DNA of 64,000 nt from Prochlorococcus marinus str. MIT 0918. Lineage in GTDB: Bacteria > Cyanobacteriota > Cyanobacteriia > PCC-6307 > Cyanobiaceae. The notes beneath the pieces were generated by a model that did no database searches, had not been told where the DNA came from, and saw only the letters and a program-made list of their open reading frames with translations. Location: the NCBI RefSeq assembly GCF_027359415.1, contig NZ_CP114780.1, positions 806,001 to 870,000 of the forward strand. The letters run 5' to 3'. The position numbers were made by a program, and so were the translations under genes. The number at the start of each line of letters is the position of its first letter. The first letter of the stretch is position 1. Of the stretch, positions 52,801-61,981 are shown piece after piece.

Positions 52801-54297
52801 TTATTTTCTAGAAAATATCCTAAAAAAACTAAGTTTTTCATAAGAACTAAGTGTAATTTTAAACAAATAACTGACTATAGAAATACTCACCATGAAAATA
52901 ATTAACTTAAGGCTATAATAACCAGATAAACTATTGATGGATATAAAAATTGAAACTAATAGTGTAAAAATTATTGGAAGCATAATTGACTGGAATTGCC
53001 AATTAACGCTATAAAATCTATTAGAAAAAATAGTATTAGTTGCTGCCTTCAATAGTTGGGCTAATACAATTGACCAGCCTATTGAGATTAGACCATAATA
53101 AGGTTTTAAAATTATGAATGCACTAGTGAATACAAAGATAAATAATAAGTATGAAAAAAGAAAGTAGATATTATTTTTCTTTATAAACAAGCCAATTCCA
53201 GTAACATTGTCACAAATGTCAATACAAGCTGCTACAGATAAAGGAAGTAAAAGTTTGGTAGATGGTAGGAAATTATTCCCTGCAAAAAACCATACGATAT
53301 CTTGTGAATAAACTGACAATAAAATAACCGCAAAGCAAGAAAATAGAACAACGACTTTAAAAATTAATTTAAAACTTTTTTTTGCACTTGGATAATTATA
53401 GAAGCGAAGGCTATATGGGCCATATGCTGTTGCAAACGCTGCTCCAAAAAGAGTTATAAAGGAACAGATTCTTGCTGCCAAAGCAAACTGACCAAGATCA
53501 AATTCATTTAAATAAAATCTTACTAAAAACCTTTCTAACAATGGAGAAAATGTTTCTAATCCAACTACAAGGCCAAGGGGTAATGAAAATATAATAAGTC
53601 TTTTATATAGACTTAAATCTAAATCCTTAGGCCAGATGATTAAATTCCTTTTAAATGAAATATAAATTGCTATTATGGAAACTATTAATCGTGATAAAAG
53701 AAAGCAAATTAAAACACTTAAGAGATTAGTATCACCAAGTATAATGCTGGAAATTAAAATAACAGCTGGTATCACTGATGAAAGTATAGATATCAATATA
53801 TAGGATCGACGATGTATAGACCATTGCAAGAGACCTAGTGAAGCAAACGTAAGAACTTGGAATGGAACTTGGGCAAGCATTACATATATTATTAGCCTTG
53901 AATTAGAGGAATAGATAATGCCATTTAAATAGTCAATATTTTCTATTAATATAGAAATAAAAGTAATTATTAGTAAAGCATAAATTATTTGTATTAAAAA
54001 ACCGTGAAAAGCAATGTTATTTTTTTCTTCAGAACTTATTGGGTCATTAATTAGCCTACCAAGTGCCTGATCTTGTCCAAATATTGATAAATTTACTAGA
54101 AATACTACTCCGCTTAATAAGAAATCTATTTCTCCAAATATTTCAGGAGGTACTCTTCTTGCCAAGAGACTAAAGGCTAAGAAGGTAAAACCAAGGCTAA
54201 ATATTTTAGCCACAGTAAAAATGGCTGAGCTTTCAACTAATAAAAATTCAAAGCTTGAACTTTTTTCGATATTTGATCTATTAGTCAATATTTTCAA
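52801..54297 (-). CDS. Wzx-type polysaccharide flippase (MATE/MOP superfamily)
   Basis: 498 residues with 12-14 hydrophobic helices, e.g. TVAKIFSLGFTFLAFSLLAR and VPPEIFGEIDFLLSGVVFLV in the first, and GLVVGLETFSPLLERFLVRF in the middle. The RRVPPEIFGEIDF pattern (R-x-L/G-x-x-x-F/Y-G) is standard for RfbX/Wzx. Such proteins flip lipid-linked repeat units across the plasma membrane. Its start overlaps the glycosyltransferase stop by 17 bp. Confidence 0.85.
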   Translation of the reverse strand: MKILTNRSNIEKSSSFEFLLVESSAIFTVAKIFSLGFTFLAFSLLARRVPPEIFGEIDFLLSGVVFLVNLSIFGQDQALGRLINDPISSEEKNNIAFHGFLIQIIYALLIITFISILIENIDYLNGIIYSSNSRLIIYVMLAQVPFQVLTFASLGLLQWSIHRRSYILISILSSVIPAVILISSIILGDTNLLSVLICFLLSRLIVSIIAIYISFKRNLIIWPKDLDLSLYKRLIIFSLPLGLVVGLETFSPLLERFLVRFYLNEFDLGQFALAARICSFITLFGAAFATAYGPYSLRFYNYPSAKKSFKLIFKVVVLFSCFAVILLSVYSQDIVWFFAGNNFLPSTKLLLPLSVAACIDICDNVTGIGLFIKKNNIYFLFSYLLFIFVFTSAFIILKPYYGLISIGWSIVLAQLLKAATNTIFSNRFYSVNWQFQSIMLPIIFTLLVSIFISINSLSGYYSLKLIIFMVSISIVSYLFKITLSSYEKLSFFRIFSRK

Positions 54298-55573
54298 TTC
54301 TTTTTTTAAAGGTTATTTCCTCAAATAATTCGACCCATTTTTCAGTTAGTGAATGTGCATTATTGGCTTTAAACCAATCTTGATTTTTATAAGACCTAAG
54401 ACATGCATTATATGACTTTTTATAAATACTTTTCATATGATGTGTGACGTCTCTAGAGGATTTAACATTTAATATTTCAGGCGGGAGTCCATAATCCCAG
54501 AATTGCTTAAATGAAGCTTCAGTATAATTTACAGTTTGCAAGAATGGAACACCTAATGCTATACACTCCCATGCTGTAGAGCCCCAGTGCTCTTCGGAGG
54601 ATACTATAAACTCTCCTACAGCTAAATTCGCATAATTATTCAAAATATATGTAATTTGAGCCCTTGGCATTAGAGGCATCCACAAAACATTCTCTTCAAT
54701 GTTTAAATCTCTTACAAGTTGACGAGATTCCTCTAGGTCTTGCCCCCATGCTGAAAGAAATAATTTGCAATTTATATTATTAGATTCTTTAATAAATTCA
54801 CTAAATCCCTCTATAAGGAAATTATTATTTTTATTACATGTCATCCAGGTCTTTTTATCATTTCTTTTCTTATTAAAAACCCAATAATGACGCATAAACG
54901 AAAAGGTTTTAAAAGAGTCTTTATTAGTAATTTCTTTTATCAGACTATTATCTAAAGTTTTAAGAGCTTCAATTGGACTCTTGGTGCTTTGCTCAACATA
55001 ATAAGCAGGTACATGCATATACCTAGTAGGTATTGAGTGATTTTTGAAAACCTCAGCAGTAATTCCAGGCAGCCAACTTGTGACTATTCTAGTCTTTCTA
55101 AGACCTTGTAGTTGAAAGTAAGTTAATAATTTCCGAAATGGCCACTCTAAATTTAGCGTTTCTAATTTCTTCTTATTTTCATTATCAGCAACCCATTCAA
55201 GACCAATTCCATATGGAGTGAAAACATCTAAATGTTTATTCATTCTCAGGAAAATTGCTGGAGCAAGACCCGAACCTACACATATATCGTATTTAGATAA
55301 TGTTTTAGATAATTTAGATAAATTTAGCGGTAAGATGAATTTGTCTGGTCTACCTATTACCGAAGCTATTCCATTAGGGATATTCAAATATGATATCTTA
55401 TCTTGATATAAACTAGCACTATATGAATCCCATTCTGGTGCATGAATAGGGTTCTCTTCACCTTTTCCCTCATTGCTATATAAATATAAATGAGCATCTA
55501 TATCTAAATCCAGCAGGTATCTAAGAAACGCAAAATTATTATTGCAGGTATTTCCTAGCAAGGCAACCTTCAT
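54281..55573 (-). CDS. Glycosyltransferase, GT-B fold
   Basis: 430 residues from ATG 55573 (MKVALLGNTCNNNFAFLRYL). The C-terminal half has the GT4-like donor domain: LWMPLMPRAQITYILNNYAN, EEHWGSTAWECIALGVPFLQ with the Glu/Gly loop for the nucleotide sugar, and a final helical arm. The N-terminal half contains IFLRMNKHLDVFTPYGIG. It probably adds one sugar to the lipid-linked oligosaccharide. No signal peptide. 55574-55946 upstream shows no gene. Confidence 0.75.
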   Translation of the reverse strand: MKVALLGNTCNNNFAFLRYLLDLDIDAHLYLYSNEGKGEENPIHAPEWDSYSASLYQDKISYLNIPNGIASVIGRPDKFILPLNLSKLSKTLSKYDICVGSGLAPAIFLRMNKHLDVFTPYGIGLEWVADNENKKKLETLNLEWPFRKLLTYFQLQGLRKTRIVTSWLPGITAEVFKNHSIPTRYMHVPAYYVEQSTKSPIEALKTLDNSLIKEITNKDSFKTFSFMRHYWVFNKKRNDKKTWMTCNKNNNFLIEGFSEFIKESNNINCKLFLSAWGQDLEESRQLVRDLNIEENVLWMPLMPRAQITYILNNYANLAVGEFIVSSEEHWGSTAWECIALGVPFLQTVNYTEASFKQFWDYGLPPEILNVKSSRDVTHHMKSIYKKSYNACLRSYKNQDWFKANNAHSLTEKWVELFEEITFKKRIENID

Positions 55574-55946
55574 AAAATCCAATAACTATGATTTGAACTA
55601 TATCATCAGGATAAATAACATACAATAGAAGATATTAATATCTTAATAACTTAATAACTTAGATTTTTCTATAAAGTCAAAGGGAGAAAAGAATTTGGAG
55701 CGGTAATTATTTATATTAAATAGTAATTTTGGAATTCTCTTTTTTCAATTCTAGCAAACTAACCAATATGTAAAATTAGAAAATTATAGAAGTATTAAAA
55801 AATCCATATATATATAATGAAAAATAGATTTTTAATACAATTAAACTCAAGAACGGGCATAAATAATACGTAAACTTTAAGTTTTATATTTAACTACTAT
55901 CTGTTAAAACATAAATATTATAATTGATTCAGAACACTATCCTCTA

Positions 55947-56930
55947 TTATCTCATTAATAATTTATCCCAAAGTCTAAATGCTCCAGAAACTGTTCCTAA
56001 TACAAAAGACTTTTCATTAAAGTCAAGCATAGATGCTCTGCCTATAGATAAAGGATCTGATTCTTTTTTACTCAAAGAAGAAGTAGTCGTAAATGCATAT
56101 TTCACTCCATACTTTTTTAATACATCTTTTACATCTTTATTATATGAGCTTTTGTATCCATAAGGATATGCAAAAAAGCGGGTATCTCCTCCTAACTGTT
56201 GAATAATACTTGATGCTCTAGAAATCTCCCACTCCATCCACTCTGCTGGTAATTCTGATAAGACACTATGGCTCATAGTATGTGAAGCTACAATAAAATT
56301 ATTATTGTCTATAATTTTTTTAAGTTGCTCTAATGACATAAGCTTTCTTTCTAAAATAATAGTTTTTTCACTTCTGATGCTTTTTATTAAGCTATAAAAT
56401 CTATCTAAATCTCTAAAGTTAGAGTTAACTATATAATCAAAGTATTCCTTAGAGCTAATTAAATTTGGGTAATGCAAATTGATATCGGTCTTGTTTACAT
56501 ATTTATACATATGTAAACACCTACTTCTTAAACCATCAGAGTCATTTTGTGGAAGACATAACCCTACAGGAGCAAATAATATTAATGGTATATTATATTC
56601 CTCAAAAATAGGCAAGGCATTTAATATAGAAATATCAGCATCATCAATAGTAACTATTAGATTTTGCTTGTTTGATTGAAGTTTCCCATTGAACAAATCA
56701 TTTAAACTATCAATAGGTGAGCGTAACTTACAGTTTCTATTTATTATTTCCAATTGGTTTATTAAATTCTTATAATTGACTTCTAAACCATCATATTCTA
56801 CATCTTTATTTGTGAAATAATGATAATCTATAGCCACCAACCTCTTAGAGTAATCTGATAATAATCTTGGCGCAAGACCAATCTTATTGCAGATCATAGA
56901 AAAATATTTCCTAAGTTTTAATTGAGCCAT
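55947..56930 (-). CDS. Polysaccharide deacetylase (NodB homology, CE4)
   Basis: 327 residues. The NodB motifs are: LIVTIDDADISILNALPIF (around 107-125; the usual TFDDG is TIDDA here), IVASHTMSHSVLSEL with the His-x3-His zinc site, RFFAYPYGYKSSYN and YAFTTTSS. CE4 enzymes remove N-acetyl or O-acetyl groups from sugars. No signal peptide is seen, so it acts in the cytoplasm or before export. Ends directly after the methyltransferase gene, three bases apart. Confidence 0.8.
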   Translation of the reverse strand: MAQLKLRKYFSMICNKIGLAPRLLSDYSKRLVAIDYHYFTNKDVEYDGLEVNYKNLINQLEIINRNCKLRSPIDSLNDLFNGKLQSNKQNLIVTIDDADISILNALPIFEEYNIPLILFAPVGLCLPQNDSDGLRSRCLHMYKYVNKTDINLHYPNLISSKEYFDYIVNSNFRDLDRFYSLIKSIRSEKTIILERKLMSLEQLKKIIDNNNFIVASHTMSHSVLSELPAEWMEWEISRASSIIQQLGGDTRFFAYPYGYKSSYNKDVKDVLKKYGVKYAFTTTSSLSKKESDPLSIGRASMLDFNEKSFVLGTVSGAFRLWDKLLMR

Positions 56931-56933
56931 TAT

Positions 56934-57758
56934 TTAGGTCTTTTTTCTTAAGCAAACCAAGTAGCTAGCACCAAAAACCCTGAAACGAGTATCATTTAAT
57001 TTTTCCAGACTAACGGATTTTTTACCTATTAACTTGAGAAGTAGCTGGTCAAAAGGAGCTGGTAGAAGCGTAAATCCTTGGTAAATATCATCTACCAGAT
57101 CAAAGCCATGTCTAGAAGCGGTTCTCAAAAAATTACCAGGGATATGCTTCCTAGGTATAAATGTCAATCGTTTAGCTTTCGTCTTAGAGCCTAAAAGGCT
57201 AACCTTAACAAAGTTAGCTAATTTCATAACACCTGGGATTCCTTTAACGTAATGACTTAGACGATTAAGAACAGTTGAAATACCAAATGCATTCGTTACG
57301 TTGAGAATAAACAATCCATCTACCTTTAATACCCGATTAATTTCTTTAAGCAACTTATTATCTTCTGGCATATATTCAATAACTCCTGAAGCGATTACAC
57401 AATCAAATGACTGGGTTTGAAGTTTTGTATCTTCACAATCACCAAGCATAAACTCCCATGATTCATCAAATCCTTTTGCCTTAGCACGGTTTTGTGAGAT
57501 TTTGATCATCTGCTGTGAAATATCCATTCCAATACCCTTATAAGAAAGGTTAGACAAATCTTCTTCAAGCAATCCGGGGCCACAGCCTATATCAAGTATT
57601 TTGGTGTTTTGACTCTGAAGATATTTGGTAATCAAAAAAACAATTTCTTTTTGCCTAGCCCATTTAGGATGATCTTGCTGACTTAGGTAATAATCATTGG
57701 TGTATTCATCTGAGGTGGAATCAAAGTAATCAGCAGATAATGATTTAATATCTGGCAT
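56934..57758 (-). CDS. Class I SAM-dependent methyltransferase
   Basis: 274 residues. KILDIGCGPGLLEEDLS (about 54-70) binds SAM, with GIGMDISQQMIKISQNRAK next and CVIASGVIEYMPEDNKLLKE as motif IV. UbiE/Coq5-like front half, with a longer C-terminal part that may recognise the sugar chain (HYVKGIPGVMKLANF). First gene of the sugar cluster on this strand; likely caps or modifies the glycan. 57759-58394 shows no gene. Confidence 0.75.
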   Translation of the reverse strand: MPDIKSLSADYFDSTSDEYTNDYYLSQQDHPKWARQKEIVFLITKYLQSQNTKILDIGCGPGLLEEDLSNLSYKGIGMDISQQMIKISQNRAKAKGFDESWEFMLGDCEDTKLQTQSFDCVIASGVIEYMPEDNKLLKEINRVLKVDGLFILNVTNAFGISTVLNRLSHYVKGIPGVMKLANFVKVSLLGSKTKAKRLTFIPRKHIPGNFLRTASRHGFDLVDDIYQGFTLLPAPFDQLLLKLIGKKSVSLEKLNDTRFRVFGASYLVCLRKKT

Positions 57759-58394
57759 TAATTTTCTGAACCAAAGAATTAGAATTTTACATCAGGGAAC
57801 AATCACTGAAACAAATCTAAATTTATTGGAAATATTATTTCTACGAGAAGTACAGATTAAGCGGCAAAATAACTTAACCTTTGTCCTGAGTGATGAGAAT
57901 AAACATAATTAAGACTGCATAAGCATAAAAAACAGAAATTAAATAAATTATTCTGCAAACTTGCTTACAAACATCTAAGAATCTATTAAGAAAGAGAAAT
58001 ACATTAGATGATCGAATAAACATTTCAAGGGATTATGAAAATAGATTGAACTAATAATTAAATGATTACTATTCCACTATGCATCTTCTCTTAATTTAGT
58101 AAAAGAGCTCAACGATTATTTTTGATTAGAGTCGTGGCCTTGGGCTTAGAAATATTCTCAGCAACGCAATCATCTCATAGACAACTGAATGTCAACCTCA
58201 AGATATTTTTCGCCTGCAAAAAATCTTGCTAGAGGTTAATTAACATCTCTGTAAATTTTGAAGCCTTATCAAAACCATACAACTAATATAAATGACTGTA
58301 GCAATTACATCACCCAAAGAGAGATTCATTTCCAAAAAATGAATGTGGCCAGATTGATCAATCCGAAATCTCTACAAAGCAAGGAAACCTTTAA

Positions 58395-59306
58395 ATGTAT
58401 CCAAAAGATCTAAAAGAAAAGCCAACCTTGGGTTTTATAGGGCTAGGCGCAATAGGACTCCCTATAGCAGCAAACTTGATTAGAGCAGACTTCCCCTTGC
58501 AAGTTCATACACGGAGTAGGAAGGCTGAAAAAAGCCCTGAATTGAAAGGGGCGAAACCCTGTTCAACCCCAAAAGAGGTCGCCCAAGGTTGTGAAGTCTT
58601 GCTAATTTGTGTAAGTGATGACAAAGCTGTAGAAGAAGTTCTATTTGGTTTTCACGGTGCGGAAAGCAACCTTACTTCAGGTAAAACCGTAATTGATTTA
58701 TCAACAATTAGTCCTACTAAGGCAAAGTCGTTTGCGGCAAAATTAGCTAGAAAAAATGTTAAGTATATAGATGCACCAGTTACCGGAGGAACAGAAGGGG
58801 CCAAGAAAGGTACTCTTACAATTTTCCTAGGTACCAATGATGATTCTCTTAAAGAAGTCTCTTCTATTCTTCAACCGATAGGAAGTAGTTTTTATCCCTT
58901 CGGCACGGTTGGGAAAGGGCAAGAAGTCAAAGCAATTAACCAAATATTAGTTGCTGGAAGTTACGCAGCAGTTGCAGAAGCTATCTCTTTAGGAGAAGCA
59001 CTCAACCTACCAATGGATATAGTTGTCGAAGCACTACAAAAAGGAGCAGCTAGTTCATGGGCACTTTCTAATCGCTCCCAATCAATGCTGCAAGACAACT
59101 ATCCATTAGGTTTTAAATTACATCTACACCACAAAGATTTATGTATTGCATTAAAAACAGCTGAAGACTCTGGGTTAAAGCTACCAATAACATCCAATGT
59201 AAAAGAGTTAGAAGAAAGGTTAATAAAAGAAGGCTATAAAGACTTAGACGTATCTGTTTTAAAACGGTCAATCAAAAATCAGTTTAGGAACCCAACTGAT
59301 AATTAG
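58395..59306 (+). CDS. Beta-hydroxyacid dehydrogenase (6PGDH / 3-hydroxyisobutyrate dehydrogenase family)
   Basis: 303 residues. Rossmann motif LGFIGLGAIGLPIAANLIRA at 12-31, the substrate-binding DAPVTGGTEGAKKGTLTI (about 126-143) and catalytic Lys in GQEVKAINQILVAGSYAAV. The Arg after GFIGLG…HTRSRK favours NADP(H), so glyoxylate/succinic-semialdehyde reductase activity is plausible. Start at ATG 58395. Function in the cluster is not obvious; it may be a housekeeping gene at the island border. 59307-59704 shows no gene. Confidence 0.85.
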   Translation: MYPKDLKEKPTLGFIGLGAIGLPIAANLIRADFPLQVHTRSRKAEKSPELKGAKPCSTPKEVAQGCEVLLICVSDDKAVEEVLFGFHGAESNLTSGKTVIDLSTISPTKAKSFAAKLARKNVKYIDAPVTGGTEGAKKGTLTIFLGTNDDSLKEVSSILQPIGSSFYPFGTVGKGQEVKAINQILVAGSYAAVAEAISLGEALNLPMDIVVEALQKGAASSWALSNRSQSMLQDNYPLGFKLHLHHKDLCIALKTAEDSGLKLPITSNVKELEERLIKEGYKDLDVSVLKRSIKNQFRNPTDN

Positions 59307-59704
59307 TTGCAGATTGCTTATCTAATCTTTTGCTAGTTATTAATACATTTTATAATAGATAAAATGTTTACTGATAAAACTGCGTTTTCAAGGTGAAAGC
59401 ATTTGAGCAACAAAAGCTTAGTCAATCTCGGAAGATCAACATAATTAAAAGAGACCTAAGGGTTAACTACAAAGTTTGAGTTTTCTTGCCCTTGTCACCA
59501 TGGCAGAATCAAAAGACTTATCTTTAAAACTCGTTATCCTAAAGACTCTTTTTAATCATTGCTAAAGCTTCAAGAAAATGTATTGAGAAATGGAATGACT
59601 CACTCACAGATGCAATAAAGGTCAATTTAGAACAGATGTCTACTATTAATATGAAGGTTTTACTAATCAGCGATATTGTGAAAAGAAATGTTCCCAAAAA
59701 TTAC

Positions 59705-59872
59705 TTAGAAATTTTGCTGAATAGCTTTCCATTTCTCCTTATAAGGAAGCTCATAATCCTTTTTATCCATAGGGATCCAACTCCAATCAGTACAAATAGT
59801 TATTTGATAGCCAATCACATAAATAGCAATAATCACATTGAGCAAATTAACATGCATTACTGGGACATCCAT
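59705..59872 (-). CDS. 55-residue membrane protein
   Basis: ATG 59872 to TAA 59705. MDVPVMHVNLLNVIIAIYVI gives one span, then YQITICTDWSWIPMDKKDY and a charged ELPYKEKWKAIQQNF. The tidy WSWIPMDKKDYELP core looks conserved. The plus-strand frame over it is a shadow. Likely a photosynthetic-membrane micro-protein, unassigned. Confidence 0.55.
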   Translation of the reverse strand: MDVPVMHVNLLNVIIAIYVIGYQITICTDWSWIPMDKKDYELPYKEKWKAIQQNF

Positions 59873-60051
59873 GGGTATTCCTTAACTGGATAAAAATGCT
59901 AACCAAAATCAAAATCAAAAGAGCTGCAAATAACCGAACTAAGAAATTCTAGGGAAAGCCACATCCGCTCATATCGAACTAACTGAACAAACTTGCTTCA
60001 CACTCCTTAACAATATCTGTTATATTTCGTTACATCCATTCATTGTCCTAC

Positions 60052-60171
60052 ATGGGTCAATCCAACACTCCAGTTCTAGACATTGCTTTTGGGAGACCGG
60101 CAATGATTGCTTTCATGCTCATTTCAGGAACATACCTCGTGACTGGTCAAATCATCCCTGGCACTTTCTAA
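60052..60171 (+). CDS. hli: High-light-inducible-like protein, 39 aa (operon 2, first gene)
   Basis: MGQSNTPVLDIAFGRPAMIA then FMLISGTYLVTGQIIPGTF. A degenerate Lhc helix (FGRPAM in place of NGRxAM) with the full TGQIIPGxF tail. It has no counterpart in operon 1. Stop overlaps the next start as TAATG. Promoter must lie in 59873-60051. Confidence 0.85.
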   Translation: MGQSNTPVLDIAFGRPAMIAFMLISGTYLVTGQIIPGTF

Positions 60172-60314
60172 TGAAAAATTCCACACTTTCAACCAGAATC
60201 GAAACTAGCAAGGTTTTGGCAGAAAAAATCAATGGCAGAGCTGCACTCATTGGCGTAATTGCTCTTTTAGGCGCTTATTCATCAACAGGTCAAATCATTC
60301 CTGGTTATCTCTAA
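60171..60314 (+). CDS. hli: High-light-inducible protein, 47 aa (operon 2)
   Basis: MKNSTLSTRIETSKVLAEKI, then NGRAALIGVIALLGAYSSTG, QIIPGYL. Lhc motif ExxNGRAAL. Shares length and organisation with 42479-42622 but clearly diverged, unlike the downstream pair. Confidence 0.9.
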   Translation: MKNSTLSTRIETSKVLAEKINGRAALIGVIALLGAYSSTGQIIPGYL

Positions 60315-60349
60315 ACAACTCCACTTTTTCAACCTACTTTTAATTAAAA

Positions 60350-60457
60350 ATGACTCCTAAAGCAGAAAAGTTTAATGGCTGGGCAGCAATGCTTGGTTTT
60401 GTTGCCGCGTTTGGTGCTTATGCCACTACAGGCCAAATTATCCCTGGGATTTTCTAA
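60350..60457 (+). CDS. hli: High-light-inducible protein, 35 aa (operon 2)
   Basis: MTPKAEKFNGWAAMLGFVAA and FGAYATTGQIIPGIF. Near-identical to 42057-42164 (two base differences in 108). Such identity between distant copies points to recent duplication or gene conversion. Confidence 0.9.
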   Translation: MTPKAEKFNGWAAMLGFVAAFGAYATTGQIIPGIF

Positions 60458-60472
60458 CTATTAATTTATAAG

Positions 60473-60697
60473 ATGACAATCTCAAATCAATCCTTCACTA
60501 CTAAAAGTAGCTTAGTCGTTACAGAGTACGGCAAGCAAAATATTTTCCCCTTGGAAGCTCCAATGGAACTGGATGAGAATTACACTAGCTACCCAGAAGA
60601 AGCTGAAAAAGCTAATGGCCGCTGGGCAATGATTGGCTTCATAGCCTTATTAGGCTCCTATATTTCTACTAGCCAAATAATTCCAGGCATCTATTAA
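60473..60697 (+). CDS. hli: High-light-inducible protein, 74 aa (operon 2)
   Basis: N-terminal extension MTISNQSFTTKSSLVVTEYG, then EEAEKANGRWAMIGFIALLG and SQIIPGIY. From Glu40 onwards identical to 41838-42041; the N-terminus is only partly similar. The border of identity falls inside the gene at 60595, as expected of gene conversion. Confidence 0.9.
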   Translation: MTISNQSFTTKSSLVVTEYGKQNIFPLEAPMELDENYTSYPEEAEKANGRWAMIGFIALLGSYISTSQIIPGIY

Positions 60698-60803
60698 TGA
60701 ACAACAACTATTGGCAAGTCGCTGAGAAAACTAACGGTCGCTTAGCGATGATTGGTTTATTTGCATTAATCATTAATTATGGATTTTTTGGCTGGATTAT
60801 TCC
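60595..60803 (+). repeat. Right copy of the identical 209-bp inverted repeat
   Basis: Matches the reverse complement of 41732-41940 without mismatch. The pair could recombine and invert the 18.65 kb between them, or exchange sequence by conversion. Confidence 0.9.
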
Positions 60804-60816
60804 AGGCATTTATTAA
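60697..60816 (+). CDS. hli: High-light-inducible protein, 39 aa (operon 2, last gene)
   Basis: MNNNYWQVAEKTNGRLAMIG … GWIIPGIY, the same protein as 41719-41838. ATG overlaps the upstream stop (TAATG). The two DNA copies differ only in the last few codons. Confidence 0.9.
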   Translation: MNNNYWQVAEKTNGRLAMIGLFALIINYGFFGWIIPGIY

Positions 60817-60857
60817 GGTACTAACCACTAAATCTACGTTAAACAAAAAAAGTAGGC

Positions 60858-60944
60858 ATGGAAATTGTAAACCTATTACTGATGACATTCTATGCAGGAG
60901 GGATGCTTGTTGTCGTAGCAATAAGCATATTGGAAAAATTCTAA
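60858..60944 (+). CDS. 28-residue single-span peptide
   Basis: MEIVNLLLMTFYAGGMLVVV, AISILEKF: an acidic start and one membrane helix. It follows the last hli by 41 bp and may be part of the same transcript. Unassigned. Confidence 0.4.
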   Translation: MEIVNLLLMTFYAGGMLVVVAISILEKF

Positions 60945-60979
60945 CCAAGTCCATTTATAAAATCGACTCAAAATTCCAA

Positions 60980-61087
60980 ATGAATAGAAACATTTTTTAC
61001 TCTCTAAATTCACCTTTTCGAGAATTAATGGAAAATACTTTCTTATTCGTCATTATTTATCCTATATGGTTAACAAAAACAAAATGA
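60980..61087 (+). CDS. 35-residue peptide, first of an overlapping pair
   Basis: MNRNIFYSLNSPFRELMENT, then FLFVIIYPIWLTKTK, a short hydrophobic end. Its stop overlaps the next start as ATGA at 61084-61087. No family recognised. Confidence 0.35.
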   Translation: MNRNIFYSLNSPFRELMENTFLFVIIYPIWLTKTK

Positions 61088-61176
61088 ATTTCTCTTCATT
61101 AGTTTTTATTACTTCATGGGCTAGTTTATTTTATATTGGTGCTTTTCTTTGGAGAGACCTTTCACGAAATAAATAG
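61084..61176 (+). CDS. 30-residue single-span peptide, coupled to the preceding ORF
   Basis: MNFSSLVFITSWASLFYIGA and FLWRDLSRNK: a membrane helix and a basic end. Same overlap layout as the pair at 9799-9983. 61177-61400 shows no further gene apart from a small hairpin (AGGGA/TCCCT near 61355-61375). Confidence 0.4.
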   Translation: MNFSSLVFITSWASLFYIGAFLWRDLSRNK

Positions 61177-61400
61177 CTTAATCAAAAAGATTTATCTTCA
61201 AACCCTATTTATTAATTACTAGGCCCTTAGGATAGCTACAAGCATCTATAGAAGATCTTTCAACATTAAAAGCAATCCTTTGGTATTTTTATCAAATGCC
61301 AGTTCTTGTTGTACTTGAGTTTTTGCTAGAGGTTTTATTACGGTAATGATAAAGGTGGAAGGGAAATGCTCCCTCTCTTACAAGGTGCTAAATAACAGAG

Positions 61401-61640
61401 TTATCGTCCTCCATTGCAAAAGTAAACCGCCTGAGAAGCACTCTTTCCATTGCCTCTAACTTCTTCTACGCATTCTATAAAAAGCTTAGATTCGTTCTTG
61501 ACTGAGCAAAAACTAAGAGCAAGTGCAGCAAGAGATATGGCTGAAATAATACTAGTCCCTAACTGGAGTGAGCCATACGCAAGCATGACTCCTTTCTTTC
61601 TACCACAGTTTTTCGTTTCGCTTGTGTTCTCTATAGTCAT
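61401..61640 (-). CDS. Small membrane protein of the CNG type
   Basis: 79 residues: MTIENTSETKNCGRKKGVML then one span (TSIISAISLAALALSFC), LFIECVEEVRGNGKSASQA and the terminal VYFCNGGR. Same span–Cys–CNG layout as 35503 and 43174. 61641-61981 shows no gene. Confidence 0.6.
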   Translation of the reverse strand: MTIENTSETKNCGRKKGVMLAYGSLQLGTSIISAISLAALALSFCSVKNESKLFIECVEEVRGNGKSASQAVYFCNGGR

Positions 61641-61981
61641 TAGATTATAAAAGTATTTATAAGCATCTTACAAAAGGAATATATGACTTCGAAAGTAAGG
61701 GAATATAGTAAAAACCGTATGTGCTCAATATTTCCTTAATAGCAATAAGGAATTAAGAGTATTCAATGGAATTTATTTAAAGAATCTAATGAAAGAATGG
61801 CAATGAAAGTTAAATTAAAAGTCTATATATTTATTGAAACCACCAGTACTTACATCTAAAGAAAATATCCTTTTATACGATTAATATATTACTGTTAGAT
61901 TTATTGAACCTCTTAGACCCATAGAACTTATAGAAAAAAAGAAGAAATCAATAGTTTCAAAAGCATATATTTATTTTGAAA

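Noticed and set aside
59636-59893. 85-codon plus-strand frame
   Set aside because: The minus-strand 55-residue frame has a better composition, with a defined span and a conserved-looking core.
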